Of a stretch of DNA of 64,000 bases, positions 33,903 to 45,606 are shown in pieces; position 1 is the first letter of the stretch, and each line of letters begins with the position of its first letter. Origin of the DNA: Amoebidium appalachense (Eukaryota; Ichthyosporea). The translations under genes and the position numbers were made by a program. The stretch covers positions 6,882,001 through 6,946,000 of the forward strand of contig CAVNZM010000007.1 in the NCBI GenBank assembly GCA_963693365.1, read 5' to 3'. The notes beneath the pieces are model-generated. The model was not told the origin of the DNA and made no database searches. It worked only from the letters and a program-made list of their open reading frames with translations.

Positions 33903-34827
33903 TTCCCCTCCCCTCTCTTCCTCTCTCTCTCTCTTTTTTTTTTTTTTTTTTTTTTTCCTTTTCTTTCTTTTTTTTCGCTTTTCTTTTCCTTCTGGGGGAA
34001 GGGAGGGGGGGAGGTGTTGTCAGGGGGAAGGGGAGGAGGATGAAGGCCCCCACTTCCTCTCATCCTAAAAGTTCCTTTTTATCTATGGGTGGTTTCTTAG
34101 CCCCTTGTACTATGTAACCTCCCCCCCTCCCCCCTCCCCCTCCCCGTTCCCCCTTTCCCGTCAACCGCCCCTTTCTCCTCGGGGTCTTCTAACTCCGACG
34201 GGATCCTCTCAGGCAATGCCTAGAGTCTGATTCTCTTGTCGATATTGCCTCCCTACACTCCTTCACCTCCCCCCATCCCTCCCTACCAGCTCCACATTTG
34301 CATATGTTAGGAACTACAGAGCCATTGTGCACAGTGTCACCACACACACACATGCGCGTATGCGCCCACCCATACACACACACACGCACACACACGTGGG
34401 CGCATGCGCCCGTGCACGTGATTATAAATACCCAACCTAAACCTCCCAACGCAGCACCACACCAACACACCCACCCTACCTCCAACACCCAATCACATCT
34501 TCCTATCCCAACGCCACACATTCCACACATACCATCCAACCAACCCACCGATCAAAATCACCCCAACAGGGCAAACTCCGTGCCGAAATGGTCGTGTACA
34601 AAGAATGGCAGGACACAGAGTTTGACCTCTTCCAACGGTACATGGAAAAGGAATTGGGTCGGGTCGGAAAGACCGGGTTGATGGGTGGAAAGGCCCGACC
34701 CGGTGAGGTTGAAGAGACAGCCAAGAGATTGGAGGAAGAGAGGATAGAAATGGAGGCAAAGCAGCAGAGAATGCTCCGGTTTTTTGTTGACCAGAGCGAG
34801 AGGCTGATAAGGGAGGCGCGCCAGTAG
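30814..34827 (+). CDS. Gln/Pro-rich protein with charged helical C-terminus, 5 exons, function unknown
   Basis: Exons: 30814-31372, 32300-32464, 32951-33106, 33594-33839 and 34570-34827 (TAG). Exons 2-5 are GT-AG bounded and join in phase 0. Exon 1 starts [15 protein letters not shown] and is a Gln/Met/Pro tract of PQMQ repeats, prion-like in composition. It meets a TAA at 31327-31329. Removing one C from the run at 31315-31320 would keep the frame open to the exon 1 donor ([11 protein letters not shown]) in the phase exon 2 needs, giving about 460 residues. The middle is Pro/Ser-rich. The last about 165 residues are charged and helical ([38 protein letters not shown]), likely coiled coil, with HMG-box-like spacing that I do not consider decisive. 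I do not recognise the family. If the TAA is real, exon 1 would encode a 171-residue protein. Confidence 0.6.
31480..31640. repeat. G-rich and (TG)n repeats (intron 1 of the Gln/Pro-rich gene)
   Basis: G tracts to about 31558, then TG array 31602-31637. Confidence 0.9.
31950..32117 (+). repeat. Poly-C, (CAC)n and 33-base poly-A
   Basis: A C tract (31951-31978), a short complex stretch, a second C tract (32026-32053), nine CAC units, then about 33 A (32084-32115). A longer version of the C-then-A composite. Confidence 0.92.
32500..32910. repeat. C-rich tracts, one with an A-rich end (intron 2)
   Basis: C tracts at 32538-32570, 32650-32676 (followed by aaagaaaaaaaagaa), 32847-32882 and C/T-rich sequence between them. 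Confidence 0.9.
33120..33480. repeat. Poly-C, (CA)n and C/T-rich repeats (intron 3)
   Basis: C tract 33127-33150, CA array 33279-33310, C/T-rich block 33390-33470. Confidence 0.9.
33858..34185. repeat. 44-base poly-C and T-rich tract (intron 4)
   Basis: C tract at 33860-33902, CT and T tracts to 33975, then a shorter C/T-rich block 34119-34160. Confidence 0.9.
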
Positions 34828-36797
<1,970 letters not shown>

Positions 36798-38308
36798 CTA
36801 ATCCAACGACATCTCATTAGGCAGTAGCTGCAAGAAATCCATCTGTGACCCCACCATCATAAGTTCATCATTCATAGCCACACTATGCCCACCAACCATT
36901 GCCCCCCCGGCCGCCGCCGGTACCGTGTTATATCCTATCCGGCTCTCTGGTCGGTTCGTAACAGATTGCGACCGCCGGTTTCTCCGTTTAATCGCCGTAT
37001 TTCCGATTAGTGAAAGTGGTCTCTGCTTTTTGTGTACTTTCATGTACAACCCGCACGGATTGCACACGAAGTTTCCATCTTCCAATTTACGCCATAGAGT
37101 TGTGGTTTTTGTGCCACAATGGCTACACACAGTGACCAAATCCGCGCCCTGTACCCCCCCCCCGGCCCGTGTCCTGGTTCGGTTTGTGCGGAGGTTGCGG
37201 ATGATTGGTTCATTTCTGATTGGCTAAATGCACTCAATAGGAGTTGAAGGTCTTCGTGCGCAGACGCCATCAATTGTTGTGCGACGGTGGGCGACTCTAC
37301 GTCTGTTCCGGAGAGAGAGTGCTCACGCACAAAATCGAGACTGTTGGGAAGAAGCGAAAGGTCGATAAGCATACCGATTGAGTCTTGACTGACTGAAAAA
37401 GGCGTGCTGTCAGCTGAATGTCGAAACGAAGACAAGGAGGGTAGACGCATGTCGCTCATTTCTGCATGAGTGTGTAGGGAAGAGCGCGATGGCGGGCTGC
37501 GTGGTTGTGGCGGGGGAGGGAGGGGGGCAATCGGTGTGGGTGTGCTAGAGCGTCGTTGTAGGGGGAATGCTGACACGTAGGGTGTGTGTCCTGGGACCTT
37601 GCTTGGAAATCGGGGGACCCGAATCATCCCGCCCCCTGTGTTCGGGCAGGAGAAATATGCATTGTTCGTTTGTGTGTTGTTGCTGGTGAACTGATAGAGT
37701 TCGTACGTAAACTTGCTGGAGTGCAGGGGAAATCTCTCCCAATCATCCCCTCTTGCGACAACTTGCTCTCTTGATTTGGCGTAAGGGTGGCCCGTCAACT
37801 CCACCTGAGGGAAAAACGTGTTGCCTGAAATGTTGCCTGAAGGAACGCTGTATGGGTGTGCAAAATCCGTGTTCCGTGATGAGGCCAAGACGTTGTCAGA
37901 AGAAACGGAAAGGTGGCGTTGTCTTTGCTGTTGTGGCATGTTCATGTCTCGTTGTGTTTGTGGGAACACAGAATCCAGTTTTACGTCTGCCAGAGCCAAG
38001 CCAAGATTCAGGCTCGAACGCGAGCCATGCAAGCCGTGGGCTGGCCTTGGAAGGTTCGGAGGGGAGAAAAGGCCTTGACATTGTGATGGCTGTGTGGGCT
38101 CTAGAGGGGAGCTATAGCGACGTTGGATTCTGTTGTGTATATGCACCCCCTTTGAAGCATGTGGGCTGTTGTTGCTGCCCACCGCAGACATGCCCGGCCG
38201 CATGTCCTGCGGCCGAGGTGAGATAATATTAAAATCATTTCTGCGTGTGTTTTCGGGGCTGAACGCGGAGGAAAGCTGCGGAAAAACAATTCTTGGAAAT
38301 TCTGACAT
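36798..38308 (-). CDS. GATA-type zinc-finger transcription factor, frame broken at a G10 run
   Basis: DNA-binding regulator with one GATA finger. The finger is CX2CX17CX2C: CSHCGTKTTTLWRK, then NFVCNPCGLYMKVHKKQRPL, followed by a basic tail (AIKRRNRRS). LWR, NPCGLY and the K-x-H-x-x-x-RPL segment are family hallmarks, so it should bind (A/T)GATA(A/G) sites in the nucleus. The upstream frame starts MSEFPRIVFPQ at 38308 and runs about 385 codons. It is low-complexity, Ser/Pro/Gln-rich, with a poly-Pro patch and no second finger. The two parts are in different frames and meet at ten G (minus strand; 37154-37163). Eleven G would fuse them into about 503 residues. There is no usable GT-AG intron there. 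A sequencing or assembly length error in the homopolymer is the simplest explanation. Single-exon gene, convergent with its left neighbour. Confidence 0.85.
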
Positions 38309-39014
38309 ACTTACATGACGGGTGAGTTGGGATTCTGTGTTGTTGTTTAGGAGCTAAACGTTCTTTGGTGTGTGTACAAGTGGTGTGTTTGGCTCGCGGG
38401 GCGGCATTTTTGGGAGCCTGGCTTACAGAGGAGGGCAAACAAAACCTGAACCGGGTAGAGAAAAAAAGCCAAATTCGGTCTAAAGTGAACGCGTCGGTAT
38501 GATCAGCTAAAGAAACTGCATGGTAATATGCTGGTATTTTTATGCAATTAATAAACTTTTCTAACTATACTATACCAGAATGCTGTGCAGTAAATAATAA
38601 CTTTTGGCGGAGAGTGCTTTATGTTGGCCTCTCGATTGTATATGCCTGATAATCGTGATATTTGCCCCCTCCGAGAATAATCGGCAGGCCGGAGTTGGCG
38701 AGAAGCTAGATCCACATTCCGAAGTTCGAGCCTAAATGTTGGCGTACATAAAACTGTTAAAACATATTTATGCCTCTGTCCAGATGTATTGGTTGATGTA
38801 CTAACATTGGAATCTATATAAATTATATACTGCAAACATATGATTATTCAGTTGAACTCTATTTGGTTCTGCGGGTCAACGGCTCAACGCCGCGTCGCCA
38901 GGCCCCGGGATCTTAGGAATGCGTCATTCATGAGGCTCACGCCATTTGATTGGCTGTTAATATGAAAAGGTTGAGGGAATTGGCCCAGGTCAGATCTGCC
39001 AATCGATACTTCAG

Positions 39015-39034
39015 TGTAAGCCAATTGGCTTACA
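39015..39034. repeat. Perfect 20-base palindrome
   Basis: TGTAAGCCAATTGGCTTACA equals its own reverse complement. The centre contains CCAATTGG, that is, overlapping CCAAT boxes on both strands. Confidence 0.95.
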
Positions 39035-39408
39035 GGTTCGAAGGTGTTACTCTGGAATCCAAGCCGCTGTGTACACCTTAGCGGGCGGCTTATGACTCAC
39101 ATGAACACACACACAGTTTGGCATTCTAGGTCTCATACAAGTCTCCTTTTATTATTCACAATGAAATTATATTTGCGTCTTTGGGAATGAGCTTGACAGA
39201 CAGTATATATATGTGCCTTGATATACGATAATATCCAACCATAACATGTACAACGCATACAGCAGTATGTACATTGCACCTGACGAAGTCAGAGGTCCCG
39301 AAGATGATGCATACCTGCTGTGGCTTCGAGCATTGTCCTTGCCCATGCTTGTTGTTGAGTCAATGGGATTCATTTCATGATCAGCCAAACGCGACCCACC
39401 TCACGCAC

Positions 39409-39592
39409 CGGCTATCGGCAGCACTTTTTGGTAACAAACACCATCAGGATCACCCATGCATATGCGCCTGTGTGCAAACGTGCACAGATCTGCCTGTGCA
39501 CTTGCCAGGCAACCACCACTGGTTGGGTCTGCACATGGCTTTCTGTTGTCACACAACTGGAAGTGATTCGGCGACGCACCCATGGCAGTCAC
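39409..39592 (-). other. Possible Cys-rich exon of an unidentified minus-strand gene
   Basis: An open stretch of 61 codons lies between a plausible acceptor (gcatgtatag) and donor (gtgcgtgag). It has six cysteines at spacings of 5, 8, 8, 7 and 7 residues (CDNRKPC and GDPDGVCYQK among them), as in small disulfide-bonded extracellular domains. No neighbouring exon could be assigned with confidence. A hydrophobic stretch (YILLYALYMLWLDIIVY) follows about 120 bases downstream in another frame. Could be chance. Confidence 0.25.
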
Positions 39593-40316
39593 CTATACAT
39601 GCCATGATCAGTGACACTGCGTTTGGCAGGATCATGAAAAATGGATCGAGGCGGCAGCGAGAAAAACGAGGTTTCTATTCTTCTCACCAATGTCTAGCAT
39701 TAAATAATGTTTGAGTCAAGCCAGCAGGAATCTTCTCCTTGTGCTGACGTTACGGTCCAGCTTAGGCCACCAGCGGATGGGTCCTGGCCGCAGCCTTTAG
39801 GGCGTCGAACTTCCGACAACACCACAGTGGCCAAACGCGATTCGATAGATCAAGCCAGAGCCTGATTGGTGTATCTATGTGGTCCCATTATATTGGTTCA
39901 ATACTCCCCAATCACCTTCTAGGTAGTCGTTGATTGGCTTTGTGCTCAGATTGTGATCTCAGGGAATTCCTCAGTAGTCATGAAAGGCCCTTGCAATTGC
40001 CCAACACAACCCGCAATCTAGCTTGTATTTCTAGGGCCATCAGTTCACACTTCTAAACATTCTAGAACAGATGCAAAGCTCGCCGCCAGTTCAATCGCCA
40101 TTACTTGCTCATACATAGTCGGATGCCTCTATGCAACTGTAGTAGGGCCATAGCCACGTGCACATGTAGGTAGGGTGCACGTGCACGACAACTTTATTGC
40201 GGCACGCAAGTGCATGTACATGTGTGGAGTGCCAGGCTGCAGTGTACGCCGGATCCGGGATTGTGAGGTTTCTTCGGAAACGTGGGGGCGAGGAATTGGC
40301 GGCGGCGGCCCAACAA

Positions 40317-40368
<52 letters not shown>
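40317..40368. repeat. Poly-G tract of 52 bases
   Basis: One of the longest uninterrupted homopolymers in the window. Confidence 0.95.
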
Positions 40369-40369
<1 letters not shown>

Positions 40370-40635
40370 GGGCTAGCCATGGGGTAAAGCGCGGGAGTGG
40401 AGGTATCATCATGAACTCAGGGGTGCGGGTGGGGAGGCCTCGAGGAGGAGGGGAGGGGAGGGGGGGGAGGGGGGGGAGAGGAGTTGCTACCAGCACCTCC
40501 AGTTATGACATGTTGGCCGGGGTATCACGAGGGGGTGATCAGAGGAGGCAGAGGAGGTGTCAGGGCATCTCACTCATCATGTCAAGCAATACCAGACCCA
40601 TGGATCCGAAGGACCGCCGCTATCTATAGATAGTT

Positions 40636-40990
40636 ATGTACACGCACACGCACACACACGCACACACACACGCACACGCATATACACGCACGCACACGCG
40701 CACAAACACACACACACGCACACAAACACACACACACACACACACACATGTACGCACACACACACGCACGCACACACACGCACACACGCACGCACACACG
40801 CACACACACACACACACATACAGTGTCAATACACACGCACACACACGCGCGCACACGTGCACACAAACACACGCATATACACAAACACACACAAACACCA
40901 ACACTTACTCTGTCGGGCACAGATACAATGTCACACAAAAAACACACACACTCGCGAGTACACAAACACATGCACACAGTGGGCAGGATA
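40636..40990. repeat. (CA)n/(CACG)n arrays
   Basis: Alternating CA with frequent CG steps to about 40820, then looser CA-rich sequence to 40980. Confidence 0.92.
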
Positions 40991-41138
40991 ATGTTGAGAG
41001 TTTTGCCGGTGAGTGCTGATCGGAAAAACGGTATAGTTAATATTAGGATGTTGAATGATCGTGATGGACGTAAATGTAGCTTAGCTGAGCACATAGATAG
41101 CACCCTAACAACTAGTGTACTGTCGGTGCTATGTGTTC

Positions 41139-41202
41139 GACGGTAGTTCCCTCGAGGGCCTGCAAGGGTCTCCGGGAACAAAATGTGATCATTGAATAAA
41201 AA
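41139..41202 (+). repeat. Short dispersed repeat, copy 1 (A-rich 3' end)
   Basis: gacggtagttccctcgaggg, then ccgggaacaaaat and an A-rich end with AATAAA. Related to 42638-42698. Confidence 0.6.
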
Positions 41203-41279
41203 AGTAGGAAGTTGGAGGTCACAGTGGGGTGGGAGGGAGAATAGGGAGGCCTGATGTGAGATGATGCAGGAAGCAGGCT

Positions 41280-42025
41280 GGAGGGGGGGGGGAGGGGGGG
41301 GGGGGGGGGGGAGGAGGGGGGAGGGGGTGGAGGTGGTTGGCCATCCCGAGAATGGGGTGAAAAGGGTAGCGCCTGGGGGTGGCAGGGGGGGGGGGGGGGG
41401 GGGGGGGGGAGGGGAGGAAGGGGGGGGGGGGGGGGGGTTAGGATTCTTGATTTTGAAACGGGTAGGAGGGCAGCAATAACTTTGGGGGGGACGAGGAGGG
41501 GAGGAGAGGGGGAGGAGGGGGGCTAGCAGAAATTTGTGGGTGGAGGGGGGGGGGGGGGGGGGGGTTGGGGGGTGGGGGGGGGGGGGGGGGGGGGGACTGG
41601 AGGGGGGCTGAGTGGGTGCCCCCCTTCCCCGCCCTTCCCCCCCCCCCTTCCCCCCTTCCTCTCTTGGGAGAGACCCCATGGCGGGAGAGGGGAACCCAAT
41701 TTATTTTGAAATTGCCCCACAGGTTGCCGTGACTATATCAGTACATCTCGAGTTTATTTACAGTAAGTATGATTTACAATATATTAGCAACGGTTTGCAT
41801 GCATTCGCAAATATAAACGTATGAGAAAGTATTGATAGGAGTCCTCGACTCCTTGATCACCTGAAATCAGGCTACCCTTTCGGTCATGCTCGAGTCCCCC
41901 TCCCTCGGAGTCCCCCCCCCCCCCCCCTCCTTCCCCCCCCCCCCCCCCTTCTCCCTCCCCCCCCCCCCCCCCCCCTCCTTTCCCCCCTTCCCCCCTCCCC
42001 CCCCCCCCCCCCCCCCCTCTCCACC
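41280..42025. repeat. G-rich then C-rich blocks
   Basis: G tracts at 41281-41330, 41385-41435 and 41546-41595, C/T-rich at 41627-41660, C tracts at 41908-42020. Only poly-Gly or poly-Pro frames arise. Confidence 0.9.
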
Positions 42026-42447
42026 CCCACTTTTTTATCACCAGAGGCTCCATTTGCAGGCCTCGTCTCCAGTCCTTTCACAGCGCGCGCACACACACGT
42101 ATGCACATGCATTCACACGTACCTACAAACACACGTACCCGGTGACACGCAAACGAGATGCACCCGATATCAACATGCAGATACATTCACCCACACCACC
42201 CACACATACATTCCCCACTACACAGGCACGTACACAAACACTGCACGGTGGGCACGATAACCTGGCCCCTTTTATTAGTTGACCATAACGAATACAGCCT
42301 AGGTTGGGAGGGAGGCTGGGGCAAACAAAAATGGGCCGTGTGTGTACTAGTAGTTAGGATCGGACTTTGAGAAGGCATCTTACCTTAGCTGAATGCACCA
42401 TTAGCACCTTACTTAGAAAGAGGAGTGGTTAGTGATGGTTTGTTTTA

Positions 42448-42560
42448 GGGGGGGGTGGGGGCAGGGAGGGGGGGGGGGATGGGGGGAGGGAGGGGGGGGG
42501 GGGGGAAGGGGGGAGGGGGGGAGGGGGGGGGGGGGGAGAGGGGGAGGGGGGAGAGGGCTG
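42448..42560. repeat. G-rich block
   Basis: G tracts broken by single A or T bases. Confidence 0.9.
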
Positions 42561-42637
42561 CCCGCGCGGCGCGCGCAGGGGGGCTCACCGACCGCTGCCG
42601 TGTTTAAACTAGGGTAGAGTCACGGTGCAGAGTAAAA

Positions 42638-42698
42638 GACGGTAGTTTCCATGAGGGCCCCTGTGGGGCCCCCGGGAACAAAACGGGATAAAAAAAAA
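42638..42698 (+). repeat. Short dispersed repeat, copy 2 (A-rich 3' end)
   Basis: gacggtagtttccatgaggg, then cccgggaacaaaacggg and an A tract. Same order of blocks as 41139-41202. Confidence 0.6.
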
Positions 42699-44469
42699 CA
42701 AAAAAAACCATATTGATGTTTGGAAAAGAGATGTTTGGCCGTCAGGCCCACACGCAGGGGGCCCGAGGGAGGGAGGGGACGGGACGGGGGGCGGGGGGGG
42801 CAAGCAGAGGGGGGGACCCACCCACCCGGTGTGGCTCTTTTGGGGAGGGGGGTTTGGGGGGAGGAGACGGGGGGAGAATCCGCCTACCCGGCCACGGACT
42901 TCAACGGTCTAGGTGGGCCCCATCCGGATCCAGGGCCCCCGCAGACCGTTAGCCATTGTTCTAACACAGTACATGCAGACATTTGTTTCTGGTGAAATGC
43001 GCCTCATACCGTTCCGAACTTCAAATTACTAAGCCTAAGGTCTCTTTTTTTGTGTGGGGGGGGGAGGGGGGAGGAGAGGGCTCCACCAAGCTCCCTCCCC
43101 AAAGTCCCCTTACCTCCACAGAAAGTTTCTGCTTACAAACCCGGTTGTGCCGTTGACAATAGCACAGAGTTTCTTACAAAGGTGGACAGACACACCACAG
43201 ACCTGCCTACATCCACACCAAGTACCCCACCTGCTGATTTGGTTTTGGGTGGTGGCCTCTGGACGAGAGGTCCGGGGGAGGGGAGAGAGAGAGAGAGAAT
43301 CTACAAAAACGGGCTGGGGGGAAAGGGGGGGGGGGGGGGGAGGGGGGGGAGGGGAAGGGGGTGAGAAGGAAACCAGGGGGGAGGAGGGTCGAATATGGAA
43401 GATCAAGGGACGGGGCTGGGGATGTCCCCCCCCCCCCCTCCCCCCCCTCCCCCCTGCCCGCCCCCCGGTACATACCTTGCTCCCATTATGAGCGTTAGAC
43501 CGTGCCCGAACAAACACCTGATAATGCCCACGTTAAACTCGATGACATCCACACATATACACCATCTGATGCGCCAACCTTGCAGATGCAAACATAACCG
43601 TTGCGGCACATGGCCGGGGAGGGGCAGGCAGGCAGTCGGGCGGACGGCTGGCGGCAGGCGGGGGGAGGTGGGAGAGGAAAATGCACATTGTGTTTCTGTG
43701 ATCGGATCAAACTCGGAGGGTTTTCTTTACTAATCACTGACGACTTTAACCAGTCATGTAATAATAGTTGCCCCAACCACTGGCAATCTTTTACACGAGT
43801 GCCGCATTGGCAACCCTCAAATTTCAGTCTTGTATATCTAAAGGCTGTCTACCGTACTCACTGATAGCCTGGATAGACCTACCCACAGTTGATATGTCAT
43901 ATATCACAATAATAGTTGGATAGTACAGTAACTTAATTTGATACAACGACTATCTACAGTAACTCTGCTGCGATCATCGGTGTTGTGACGGCCCAACCGT
44001 TATTCATGATCGTCATCAATGACATAATCAGAGATTTATATCTGAGATAACCTGATCCGTTTTTACGAAGGTGCATGCATACCACTCCCCCCCCCCTCCC
44101 CCCCCCCCCCCCCCCCCCCCCCCTCCCCCCCCCGGAATGCTTCATGCTGTAATGACGTACTGTATAATACCATTTTAAGGTGACACGTTACTAACAGGAA
44201 GAAAACGGAAGACACAACAACTCAAAAATTATGCAACATACGCACATACACTGATCAACGTTCGACGGCAAATACACCGCAGATTGGATCATCAAAAAAT
44301 GCAACGGCAGCAAAACAACAAAGTGTTCATACAGCTGACATCAGACTGATATGAATAGCTTTGCCTATATAAGGTGCAAATTGGTGCTAATTAGCGCCAT
44401 ATATAGTAACCGTGTTGTGCTACTGTTGCCATATAAAGAGATCCTAGAAAAACACCAACATAATAGAAA

Positions 44470-45606
44470 TTAAGGCCCGCCGCCCTTCTGCGGGGGGCTA
44501 TCACTACTACTAGGTCTATTATTATGATCAAACCCAAACATGACACTTCTCGATCCTACCGCCCCAAGAATCACCGGCCCATTACTCACCACCAACTCGC
44601 TCGCGGGCAAGCGCCGCCTCCTCAACGCACCCAAGGCCCACGCGAGAATCAACGACACGCTCTGCGCACACAGCGTCGCCGTGTAGGCGTACTGCGGGAA
44701 AGAATACAGGGCTATACGCGTGTATAGTCGCGACACACCCAAACCGGCAGAAACCCACCACAATGTCGCCATTACGATCAGAGCCATCGAGACGTAGAGA
44801 TCGTGCCGTTTCAGCTGTCGGCGGACGGCCAAAAGGCAGAACGCCAAAACGCCGTCGCAACCAAAAAGGAAAAGATGCCACGCCGTGTGTGCCCCCCTTA
44901 ACCACACGAGCCCGACGAACTGGTACCGCGTGGGAGAGTTCATAATAATGACGGTGTGTATGATAAACAACACCATAAACGGGAACGCCCCAAGAAAGAT
45001 GTACATGTACATGATGTAGTTAAGGTTGCTCCTCAGCGAAACTTTCTTCACCCAAATCTTGTTCGGACAATAGTATATGAGCACAAGCCTCAACATGAGC
45101 GCCGAAAGAGGCAATACTCCCATCGCCCGCGCGAACCATAGCACCGGATTACTAAACAGCAAAAACAAATACGGCCCGGGATAGGTCTTTCCGTAGGACA
45201 CCAAAAACCCGTCGTGGGCGAGGAGAAGAGGAAACGACATGGACATGACGATGAATGCGGGAAGTGGAATGATGTTCCGCGAACGAAACGTTGCGTCGCG
45301 CGTACGAAGCCGATATGCACACAGTAGAAAAACCACCACCAAGCAGTTAAAACCCGCCAGGGCATAACACACATACTCCTTTGTGCGCGCTTGGCTGGAG
45401 GTCAGCGGTGGGGCGGCGGCACGAAATTCAGCACTGGTCGAAAAGTCGAAAGCTATTAATAGCGCGGACATTACGATGGAGAGTGACACCAAAATTAACC
45501 CCACAATGAACGCATTCCGCCGTTGAAGTCTTAGCGGCTTTTCGAGGTTTCCTTCCACCGACGCTTGGAGAACGGATTGGCCTGTTCCCTTTTGAGTGTG
45601 GAACAC
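44470..45606 (-). CDS. Orphan multi-pass (7-8 TM) membrane protein, intronless
   Basis: Predicted integral membrane protein of 378 residues, probably of the plasma membrane or an endomembrane. Hydrophobic segments lie at about residues 32-53, 78-98, 112-132, 145-178 (long, perhaps two), 197-221, 241-263, 269-290 and 304-327. The N-terminus (residues 1-30) is hydrophilic. The C-terminal tail (328-378) starts with an Arg cluster (ALRRRRLP) and ends Ser/Pro/Gly-rich. The layout resembles seven-helix receptors with RGS-type partners found in protists. I see neither an RGS domain nor a DRY or NPxxY motif, so receptor function is only a possibility. The frame is a single exon starting at MFHTQKGTGQ. 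Codon use is GC-rich and the gene is free of simple repeats, which supports it being real. The family is not recognised. Confidence 0.75.
   Translation of the reverse strand: MFHTQKGTGQSVLQASVEGNLEKPLRLQRRNAFIVGLILVSLSIVMSALLIAFDFSTSAEFRAAAPPLTSSQARTKEYVCYALAGFNCLVVVFLLCAYRLRTRDATFRSRNIIPLPAFIVMSMSFPLLLAHDGFLVSYGKTYPGPYLFLLFSNPVLWFARAMGVLPLSALMLRLVLIYYCPNKIWVKKVSLRSNLNYIMYMYIFLGAFPFMVLFIIHTVIIMNSPTRYQFVGLVWLRGAHTAWHLFLFGCDGVLAFCLLAVRRQLKRHDLYVSMALIVMATLWWVSAGLGVSRLYTRIALYSFPQYAYTATLCAQSVSLILAWALGALRRRRLPASELVVSNGPVILGAVGSRSVMFGFDHNNRPSSSDSPPQKGGGP

Larger units (their letters stand above)
38309..44469. other. 6 kb spacer, one weak exon candidate
   Basis: 38309-40140 is complex sequence with a palindrome (39015-39034) and a possible Cys-rich exon (39409-39592, minus). 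From 40317 come a 52-base poly-G, CA arrays (40636-40885), G-rich blocks (41281-41600, 42448-42560), a C-rich block (41908-42020) and poly-C at 44088-44133. A pair of related short repeats lies at 41139-41202 and 42638-42698. 43480-44080 and 44160-44460 are complex sequence without a recognisable gene. Confidence 0.55.

Noticed and set aside
33594-34827. HMG-box assignment for the Gln/Pro-rich protein
   Set aside because: The spacing of aromatic and basic residues is suggestive only around the exon 4/5 junction. The conserved N-terminal Pro and Trp positions of the box are not present.
39274-39714. 146-codon plus-strand frame rich in His and Cys
   Set aside because: Mostly the complement of the better-bounded minus-strand Cys-rich candidate, with no recognisable domain.
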